Positions 57,995 through 64,000 of a stretch of DNA of 64,000 nucleotides are shown piece by piece. The translations under genes were made by a program, and so were the position numbers. The stretch comes from a virus. Position 1 is the first letter of the stretch, and every line of letters begins with the position of its first letter. The stretch spans positions 1-64,000 of the IMG/VR virus record IMGVR_UViG_3300032268_001605; one strand, 5' to 3'. The notes below the pieces were generated by a model. That model was not told the origin of the DNA. It made no database searches and saw only the letters and a program-made list of their open reading frames with translations.

Positions 57995-59290
57995 TTAACA
58001 ACTTTGATTACACAAATAACTTATGTAACTTTTATCAGTTTTAAACTTACTAAAAACAACAATATTTGTTGAAACTCTATATCTCAATTTAGAATTTTTT
58101 ACTAATCCAAATAATTTATTCCAACTTTCTGGTAATTCACTGAAATATTCCTTCCATTGGTCTTTCAGTGAATTTTTAATCCATAATTCTGGGTAAAATT
58201 TCTTTGTCTTTTTTATTATTACTTCAAATCCCCTCCTTCCAATTTCTAAACTGGCATTGATTGGGTCAACATATTCATAAATACAATTACCTATAAATGA
58301 AGTATATACAGGATTTATTTTATAAATTTTTTGTCCATTTAAGACACATCTCTTTTCTAAATTATCTATGAAAATATTTCTTTTCCATAAATTTTTAGTT
58401 AATCTATTAAATGATTTATGATTTTTTTCATTCTTAAATTTTAAATCTTCTATGAAAATAAATTTACATTTATTTTTTAATGATATTTCAGATATTTTTT
58501 TTGATATTTCAAGTATTTCATGATTTAATTTATTATTTAAGTACTTCATTTCTGAGGAATTATTAGATTTATTTAATTTCTTAAATTTCTCAATTATTTT
58601 ACTTAGATTAAAACATTCAGTATGTAAAATATCATCGCCTTTTTTGATAGATAATCCAATAAATTCTGGGTTTAAATCAATTCCCATATAAATATCATCA
58701 TCTAAAACTTTATCAATTTTAATTTCTTCAAAAGAAAAATAGATATATTTGTCTGTTAATTTAATTTGATATGTTAACCCAACATTTTCATTAAGTAATT
58801 GAAGATTAGATAGTTTTTTCTTAAAATTATTTCTTAAATTTGGAAGTTCGAGTATAAAATGTTCTTTTTTATTTAATTTATAAATAATTTGATTATTATT
58901 TAAGATGTCTAGTTTAAATTTTCTATTTCCTTTTTGTGATTTTTCCCCAAAAATTGTTAAAGGGAGTAATCTTTTATACTTTAAAAAATCACCAGAAATC
59001 TTGTTTTTAGTTCTGTTTAAGAAGTTATGTTTTCCTCCAAAAATTACTTTATCATCACCATTTTTGTTTAAAATACTTTTACCTTCAATTATACCACATT
59101 GTTTAGTCCAGACATCTAAGTAGTTGATATTGTTCAATTTATAAAATGAATCTCTAATTTCCTTTTCTGTTAAACCATCTTTTAATCTATTATAAGAATA
59201 CCTAACAACTGAAGAATATTGTTTTCTTAGAGAAAACAATTTATCTTGAAATTCTAAAGTTGATTTATAAGGTAATTTAATAGTTATCAA
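57995..59290 (-). CDS. tnpB: TnpB-family RNA-guided nuclease
   Basis: 431 residues. The RuvC triad is present: MGIDLNPEFIGLSI (D205), CKFIFIEDLKFKN (E281) and YVDPINASLEIGRRG (D342). The Cys-x2-Cys zinc ribbon between the last two motifs in most TnpB proteins is not visible. TnpB cuts DNA guided by an RNA (omega/reRNA) copied from the 3' end of tnpB and the flank. Since the stop codon lies only a few bp from the element edge, the guide would come from the target gene in antisense. Confidence 0.88.
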   Translation of the reverse strand: MITIKLPYKSTLEFQDKLFSLRKQYSSVVRYSYNRLKDGLTEKEIRDSFYKLNNINYLDVWTKQCGIIEGKSILNKNGDDKVIFGGKHNFLNRTKNKISGDFLKYKRLLPLTIFGEKSQKGNRKFKLDILNNNQIIYKLNKKEHFILELPNLRNNFKKKLSNLQLLNENVGLTYQIKLTDKYIYFSFEEIKIDKVLDDDIYMGIDLNPEFIGLSIKKGDDILHTECFNLSKIIEKFKKLNKSNNSSEMKYLNNKLNHEILEISKKISEISLKNKCKFIFIEDLKFKNEKNHKSFNRLTKNLWKRNIFIDNLEKRCVLNGQKIYKINPVYTSFIGNCIYEYVDPINASLEIGRRGFEVIIKKTKKFYPELWIKNSLKDQWKEYFSELPESWNKLFGLVKNSKLRYRVSTNIVVFSKFKTDKSYISYLCNQSC

Positions 59291-59328
59291 AGTTATTAAT
59301 TATAATTTTATATAGTATATATTAACTT

Positions 59329-59925
59329 TCAAAACTCATTTTTTGAATTTTCTAAACTTTTTTTAATATTTTTTAATAAATTTCTTCTTTTAGAATAGTA
59401 TTTCATACTAAAATGATTTATTATTGTTAATAAATCATCAGTTAACTCATTTTCATAAGTTTTAGTATCAGAATTATCAAGTATAACTATATTACAGTTA
59501 TACTTATTAAATATATTTTTTAAATAATCATACCCAAATCTTGATAACCTATCTTTTGTTGAAATAAAAATATTTGATACTTTATTTTCCAAAACCATAT
59601 TAATTAGTTTATTAAAATCCAGCCTATCTTCATTCATACCAGAAGCGATATCTTTAAATACTTGGTCCACAATATATCCATTATATATCATATAATTTTT
59701 TATAAGATCAATTTGTCTATTTAGGTCTTCTTTTTGACTAGTATTTGAAACTCTACTATAGACAACATTTAATTTTTTATCTTCTTCAATATTTTGGTCT
59801 AAGTATAGGAATTTTCTTGATGATACTTTATTACATTTAATTTTTCCATCATCCACCCACCTTTTAAGTGTAGTATTTGATATTTTATACTTTGAACAAT
59901 ATTCTTTAGATTTTAACCATAACAT
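59329..59925 (-). CDS. tnpA: IS607-type serine recombinase (TnpA)
   Basis: 198 residues. The N-terminal MerR-like helix-turn-helix (YKISNTTLKRWVDDGKIKC) is followed by the resolvase domain: VVYSRVSNTSQKEDLNRQI with catalytic Ser60, DIASGMNEDR and ISTKDRLSRFGYD with the conserved Arg residues. HTH first and catalytic domain second is the hallmark order of IS607 recombinases. It starts 38 bp upstream of tnpB. Confidence 0.9.
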   Translation of the reverse strand: MLWLKSKEYCSKYKISNTTLKRWVDDGKIKCNKVSSRKFLYLDQNIEEDKKLNVVYSRVSNTSQKEDLNRQIDLIKNYMIYNGYIVDQVFKDIASGMNEDRLDFNKLINMVLENKVSNIFISTKDRLSRFGYDYLKNIFNKYNCNIVILDNSDTKTYENELTDDLLTIINHFSMKYYSKRRNLLKNIKKSLENSKNEF

Positions 59926-59976
59926 AAATTATTAAAATTATTTTAGTTATATATATTATTTATATCATCTCCTGTT

Positions 59977-60327
59977 TATAACATCAAAAAACTTACAAAT
60001 CTTTTAGGATATCCAAGCGACTTGGATTTAAGTGGGGGTTATTTTCCCTACGATAATGATATAGATGGATATCCGCGCGATGTTAAACTTAAATTTACTG
60101 TTGATGAAGATTTGAATGTTATAGTTGAAATCAAACCAGATTCTAAATTTTACTATATTAGAAAGGGAAATACACGATCCTATCACAAAATAGATAACAT
60201 GTCAACTTTAGTGACTGATGAGAAAGAGACCGCATTAAAGAAACATTTTTTAGACAATTATGGATTAAAGTTCATCGGTGATGAAGTAAGAGGAAAACTC
60301 AAATTCTATAAATTCATAAATAATTAA
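59977..60327 (+). pseudogene. 3' part of the phage gene split by the IS607-like element
   Basis: The frame is open from 59947 and, from the junction, reads YNIKKLTNLLGYPSDLDLSG, then beta-rich segments ending GKLKFYKFINN. No ATG opens it; only TTG 60022 could start a 101-residue fragment. Joined to the 5' part it gives LPVPDKI-YNIKKLTNLL, parallel to LPIPENLQKLFSDL of 39481-40116. Confidence 0.65.
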
Positions 60328-60344
60328 TTTTTTTCTTCATAAGT

Positions 60345-60376
60345 ATTGTTTTATTGGAAATATTTACCTATCTTTG
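60345..60376 (+). promoter_or_regulatory. Bacteroidetes-type primary promoter for 60404-61291
   Basis: ATTG (60345-60348), 20 bp, TATCTTTG (60369-60376), 27 bp before ATG 60404. Confidence 0.7.
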
Positions 60377-60403
60377 TCTAAACAAATTTAAAAACGATAA
60401 ATT

Positions 60404-61291
60404 ATGAGCAAATATCTTTCACAGTACGGTTTCAGAACTTGGAACAAAGAAGAACTTTTTAACCAAATTGATAAAATTAACATCTTCAGACTTGAAGATC
60501 AAGTTATCACTAAAATCGGAGATGTAGTAACCAATGTAACAAATGTTTCTAAAAGATACGAAGTATTTGATATTCGATCTTTTATGAAATCCAAAATCGA
60601 ACAAATAGAAGCTAATTTTCCAATCAACTTCTATAAGTTCAGACTCAAAGCCGGTGTACAAGAACTTACACTAATCTCAGACGAAGTAGAAATCAATAAA
60701 ACCCTCTTCTACAAATCATTCTATATCCTGAACTCTTCTGACAAATCCAGAAGACTCAATATGAATATGGGTTTGTATAGAGCAGATAACAACTCTTATG
60801 TAGTAGGTTCAATCAGAAATCTAACACTTTCAACAAAACACCTAACTGGAGTTACCAAGAAGGCAGAAGAAATATCTCAAACAATAGACATCGAAACTTT
60901 TGATGAGCAAATCGAAGCAATCAAATCCCTAGTAGGACAAAGAGTACTTCTTTCTAAGGTTAGAGAAATCATTGTGGATAAAGATTTACAAATTAACCAT
61001 AGAAAATTTGATGCACTTAAAAACTCCCTGAGATACTCACCATCAGATAAGATGGATACCTTGACAAAAGACCAGTTGAATACACTTTGTACCACTTCAG
61101 AGACTCTGGTGATAGATCATAAAAATGATTTTTCAATAGATGCCTACAAAATATTTAATTGTTACATACAGGTTTTCTCAAGACAAGACTCTTATATAGT
61201 GAAGAAAGAAACCGAAAAGATACTAAAAATCACACAATGTTTCCTCAGAGATGAAAAAATTAGTTCTCTCCTAGATTTACTTCTTGATTAA
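60404..61291 (+). CDS. Conserved phage-type hypothetical protein (295 aa)
   Basis: MSKYLSQYGFRTWNKEELFN, then YEVFDIRSFMKSKIEQIEAN and MGLYRADNNSYVVGSIRNLT. The order of a KxxxxI helix and an R-x-N strand vaguely resembles DUF932-type plasmid/phage proteins, but the match is too weak to name. It is driven by a host-type promoter and is followed 33 bp later by the next gene, so the two are an operon. Confidence 0.6.
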   Translation: MSKYLSQYGFRTWNKEELFNQIDKINIFRLEDQVITKIGDVVTNVTNVSKRYEVFDIRSFMKSKIEQIEANFPINFYKFRLKAGVQELTLISDEVEINKTLFYKSFYILNSSDKSRRLNMNMGLYRADNNSYVVGSIRNLTLSTKHLTGVTKKAEEISQTIDIETFDEQIEAIKSLVGQRVLLSKVREIIVDKDLQINHRKFDALKNSLRYSPSDKMDTLTKDQLNTLCTTSETLVIDHKNDFSIDAYKIFNCYIQVFSRQDSYIVKKETEKILKITQCFLRDEKISSLLDLLLD

Positions 61292-61324
61292 TTTTAAAAA
61301 TATATTTACCTTAAAATAAAAATT

Positions 61325-62515
61325 ATGTCTTATACAAGAAAAACAACTGATATTTTCATCTCTGATGAATTAACATCAATCTTAGAAAAAATCCAAAATG
61401 GATCTGTGGTGGCTAAACTTCTTCTAAAGAAACGTCACCCCTTAGAAGATTTAGTCGAGGATTATGTCAACTACATCTCTGTATCTAAAGATGATAGTAC
61501 CAAACTTTCCTACATATCACAAGAGCGACAAAAACAAACTACCGATTTCTGGGACTCAAATAGACGCTTTATGATAAAGCCAGGTGCCTTTGTTAAAAAA
61601 GTATTCAAAAACATCTCAGAAAAAGATATTGAAATTTTTTCAAGTCTTTTCAGAAGTGAACAAACAGTCAACAACTTACAATTCAAAGTTGTCAGTGGAA
61701 GAAATATCTCACAATACTATAATGAAGAAAGTTATGCTTCTGTGAGATCTTCTTTAGGAGCTTCTTGTATGAGATATGATGAATGTCAAAATTGGTTCAA
61801 TATCTATACAGACAACCCTGACCAAATCACCATGTTGATACTCGTAAACAAGACAGGGGACTTGGTCGGTAGAAGTTTACTTTGGCAAACTACACCGAAA
61901 GTTATGGATAGAATTTACACAGTAAATGATGATTTATTTGCACCACAGTTTAAAAAATGGGCACAAGAAAATGGATATCTCTATAAGACTGAACAAAAGT
62001 GGAATAATACATTTGCTTTCACCTCAAATGGTGTGAGTACAAATCATCATCTTTCAATAGAACTCGATAATGTAGATTTCAAACACTATCCTTATTTGGA
62101 TACTTTCAAATTTTTATCACCTTCAAAAAAGACAATCTATAACTATATACCTACAGATGTAGATGATATAATAACTCTTACCACTGCTGATGGTAGAAGT
62201 AACAGTGTTGAATATTTGGCACTAGATATTAAAACCAATCTTTACTATCAAAGGTGTGATACTGTTTTTCTTGGTTATCTAAATGGTAGAGTATTCGGTG
62301 ATAGTGTTTATTACTCTCAGACTAATGACTGTTATATACACGAATGGGACGCTGTCTATTGTCGTTTTTTAGATGACTATATTTTCATAGATAATAGTCT
62401 GAATAGTAGTTCTGGAAAAATTGAAAGATTAAAATGTATTACCGGTAAATCAGAGTTAGATATAGAAACTTTAAAAAAATACAATCTCGCTGACATACCC
62501 GAACTTTTCGTTTAG
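61325..62515 (+). CDS. Conserved jumbo-phage-type hypothetical protein (396 aa)
   Basis: The middle has SSLGASCMRYDECQNWFNIY, LVGRSLLWQT and DRIYTVNDDLFAPQFKKWAQ, a combination I associate with a conserved large-phage protein of unknown function. It contains several Cys and many Tyr/Asp. It is followed by a strong terminator. No enzyme family can be assigned. Confidence 0.65.
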   Translation: MSYTRKTTDIFISDELTSILEKIQNGSVVAKLLLKKRHPLEDLVEDYVNYISVSKDDSTKLSYISQERQKQTTDFWDSNRRFMIKPGAFVKKVFKNISEKDIEIFSSLFRSEQTVNNLQFKVVSGRNISQYYNEESYASVRSSLGASCMRYDECQNWFNIYTDNPDQITMLILVNKTGDLVGRSLLWQTTPKVMDRIYTVNDDLFAPQFKKWAQENGYLYKTEQKWNNTFAFTSNGVSTNHHLSIELDNVDFKHYPYLDTFKFLSPSKKTIYNYIPTDVDDIITLTTADGRSNSVEYLALDIKTNLYYQRCDTVFLGYLNGRVFGDSVYYSQTNDCYIHEWDAVYCRFLDDYIFIDNSLNSSSGKIERLKCITGKSELDIETLKKYNLADIPELFV

Positions 62516-62516
62516 C

Positions 62517-62546
62517 AAAAAGACTCACTTTAAAGTGAGTCTTTTT
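62517..62546 (+). terminator. Terminator after 61325-62515
   Basis: Perfect palindrome GACTCACTTT / AAAGTGAGTC with A- and T-runs. Confidence 0.88.
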
Positions 62547-62627
62547 TATTATCGAAGTATTGTTGAATAATCCGTATTCGTTTTCAGAAATAGTTAAACT
62601 CATAATAACTTCTTCCATATAATTTAT

Positions 62628-63383
62628 ATGGAAGAAGTGCTAAAAAAACTTAAGATATTTGACGATTCCAATTTCAAGTTCGACCCAATACAACATAAGT
62701 ATTATTTAGACGGTGAGCATTTTATTTCAGTTACACAATTTATATCAAAATTTCATCAAAAATTTGATACTGAATTTTGGTCAAAGAAAAAGGCTGATGA
62801 TGCCGGTGTATCACAAGACCAAATTTTACTTGAATGGAAACAACTGAATGATAGAGCCAATGAGATTGGTACCGCTACACATAATTGGATAGAAAATTAC
62901 TATAATGGTATATATCAACAATTACCCACTGATTTAGATGTAATTGATAGAATTAATAAATTTAATATAGCTTATGCCAAGTGGTTATATAAATTAACGC
63001 CTATCAAATTCGAACAGCGTATTTTCTCAAGAAAATGGAAAATTGCTGGAATGATGGATGCAATATTTGGTTTTAACGATAGTGTTTTTATATTTGATTA
63101 TAAAACAAATAAACAATTTACTCATGACGAACATGATAAAGGCAAATTTGAAAAATTACTATATCCATTCGAAGATTATTATAAAAATCATCTTAATGAG
63201 TATTCAATACAAGTTAGTTTATATAAATTAATTCTAAGAGAAGTTGGTATTGATATAAAAGCATCATACCTACTTTATATCGGCCCAAATGAGGAAGCTA
63301 AAATATACAAAACACATGATTTTTCTGATATTTTAGAAAAATACTTGATACAGGAACAAATAAATAATTTATATATAAAATAA
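62628..63383 (+). CDS. RecB/Cas4-like PD-(D/E)XK exonuclease
   Basis: 251 residues. GTATHNWIENYYNG gives the His motif, KFEQRIFSRKWKIAGMMDAI has the Glu and the G-x-x-D, and FIFDYKTNKQFTHDEH has D-Y-K-T, together the RecB-type nuclease core. QVSLYKLILREVGI is motif Q-x3-Y. No Cys cluster of Cas4 is seen. It is probably a replication or recombination nuclease of the phage. Confidence 0.8.
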   Translation: MEEVLKKLKIFDDSNFKFDPIQHKYYLDGEHFISVTQFISKFHQKFDTEFWSKKKADDAGVSQDQILLEWKQLNDRANEIGTATHNWIENYYNGIYQQLPTDLDVIDRINKFNIAYAKWLYKLTPIKFEQRIFSRKWKIAGMMDAIFGFNDSVFIFDYKTNKQFTHDEHDKGKFEKLLYPFEDYYKNHLNEYSIQVSLYKLILREVGIDIKASYLLYIGPNEEAKIYKTHDFSDILEKYLIQEQINNLYIK

Positions 63384-63393
63384 AAATATTTGC

Positions 63394-64000
63394 ATGATTT
63401 GGTCTAAAGATGAAATTGACATATTAATAGAAAATTTTCCAAAAAATGGATCCAAATATTGTAGTCAATTGTTGAATAAAAGTAAAAGTTCTATTCAACA
63501 AAAAGCTAATAAATTAGGATTATTTGTTGATAGAGATATTGTTAGGAAAAATATGTCCAAAAATACTATAAATATAGATGACTATAGAAATGTTTCTGAT
63601 AAAAAAATAGCATATATTTTGGGATTGATATGGACTGATGGTACAGTCACTTTTGCTAATAATAAAAGTAAAACACCTGTTATTAAACATACTTGTGTTA
63701 AATATGATTCGGAAATTATAACAAAAATATTCAATGAATTAAATTGGAGACACTTTTATTCCGAAAATAAAAAATCTATTGGCAAAAATACAATGTCTGC
63801 ACATTGGTTGTCTAGTAGAGAATTAGGCAACTTATTGATTGAGAATAACTTTAGAGATAAAAGCAAAGGAACTTTTATCTATGAATTATTTGAAGATGAA
63901 AAATTAATTTCGCACTTTATTAGAGGTATTTTTGATGGTGACGGTTCTTTCTGTATATCAGAAATAAAAAATACAAAATATAAACAGTTTAATATAGCTT
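63394..64000 (+). CDS. LAGLIDADG homing endonuclease, partial
   Basis: 202 residues visible, running off the right edge. The N-terminal 45 residues (MIWSKDEIDILIENFPKNGS, KSKSSIQQKANKLGL) are a SANT/Myb-like DNA-binding motif. Two dodecapeptide motifs follow: AYILGLIWTDGTVTF and HFIRGIFDGDGSFCI, so it can fold as a monomeric LAGLIDADG enzyme. It starts 10 bp after the RecB-like gene. Confidence 0.85.
   Translation, partial: MIWSKDEIDILIENFPKNGSKYCSQLLNKSKSSIQQKANKLGLFVDRDIVRKNMSKNTINIDDYRNVSDKKIAYILGLIWTDGTVTFANNKSKTPVIKHTCVKYDSEIITKIFNELNWRHFYSENKKSIGKNTMSAHWLSSRELGNLLIENNFRDKSKGTFIYELFEDEKLISHFIRGIFDGDGSFCISEIKNTKYKQFNIA

Larger units (their letters stand above)
57992..59976 (-). mobile_element. 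IS607-like insertion (serine recombinase plus TnpB)
   Basis: About 2.0 kb with two genes on the minus strand and boundaries set by the broken host gene: left near GATAAGATA (57980-57988), right near TATAACATC (59977). No clear terminal inverted repeats or target duplication, as usual for IS607. Gene order (recombinase then tnpB) fits the family. Confidence 0.8.

Noticed and set aside
57995-59925. An IStron (TnpB inside a group I intron)
   Set aside because: The recombinase and TnpB are on the strand opposite to the split gene, and I see no group I intron core in the flanks. A plain IS607-like insertion explains the layout.
1-64000. CRISPR arrays
   Set aside because: The only regular repeats are protein-coding (the fibre-like gene and the nuclease recognition repeats). 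No repeat-spacer pattern with constant repeats was seen.
1-64000. tRNA genes
   Set aside because: I scanned gene gaps for cloverleaf patterns and T-arm GGTTCGAATCC-like strings and found none convincing. The method by eye could miss a degenerate one.

Overview
This window reads as part of a very AT-rich, large-genome (jumbo-type) tailed phage of a Bacteroidetes host, probably Flavobacteriia. Phage evidence: T4-type DNA polymerase motifs, a tail-fibre-like gene, dense one-strand gene blocks with short gaps, several homing endonucleases and many phage-only hypothetical genes. Host evidence: several genes are preceded by the Bacteroidetes primary-sigma promoter (TTG or TTTG, 19-20 bp, TAnnTTTG), start codons lack Shine-Dalgarno sequences, and a DUF151/UVR protein of Bacteroidetes type is present. 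No tRNA or rRNA gene was seen.

Layout. 1-1.9 kb (minus): structural genes (repeat-rich fibre-like protein and small tail-type proteins). 2.1-18.8 kb (minus): a glycan synthesis and decoration cluster with GDP-mannose dehydratase, a short nucleotide-sugar dehydrogenase, a sugar nucleotidyltransferase, about ten glycosyltransferases, four methyltransferases, a cupin, a GDPD-like protein and a RuBisCO-like protein. 18.8-28.4 kb: a ClpC-type AAA+ unfoldase cut into three genes by two split inteins, one at each Walker A motif, with homing-type nuclease genes between the pieces. 28.5-33.9 kb (minus): HU, dihydrofolate reductase, polynucleotide-kinase-like and cyclic-phosphate-processing-like proteins, and an M20/M42-type peptidase. 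34-38.3 kb (plus): a large structural protein, then the C-terminal part of a family B DNA polymerase whose motif B is interrupted by a 36-nt hairpin with stops in frame. 38.3-49 kb: mostly small proteins; several share an N-terminal peptide resembling the T4 capsid-targeting sequence. They are interspersed with a VWA/metallopeptidase protein and a modular nuclease. 49-57.6 kb: a second modular nuclease, the MoxR-type ATPase partner of the VWA protein, an RNase H-like protein, a D12 DNA methyltransferase, a candidate structured RNA and an HExxH protein. 57.6-60.3 kb: an IS607-like element (serine recombinase plus TnpB) that has split a phage gene. 60.4-64 kb: conserved phage proteins, a RecB/Cas4-like nuclease and a LAGLIDADG endonuclease running off the edge.

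The strongest signals are: (1) the double split-intein Clp gene; (2) the polymerase interruption, a candidate for programmed translational bypassing; (3) a recurring TTTTTAATATATA motif upstream of genes, a candidate phage late promoter; (4) the shared N-terminal peptide marking possible injected proteins; (5) a phage-borne RuBisCO-like protein. All family calls come from reading the sequence by eye; no database search was possible.
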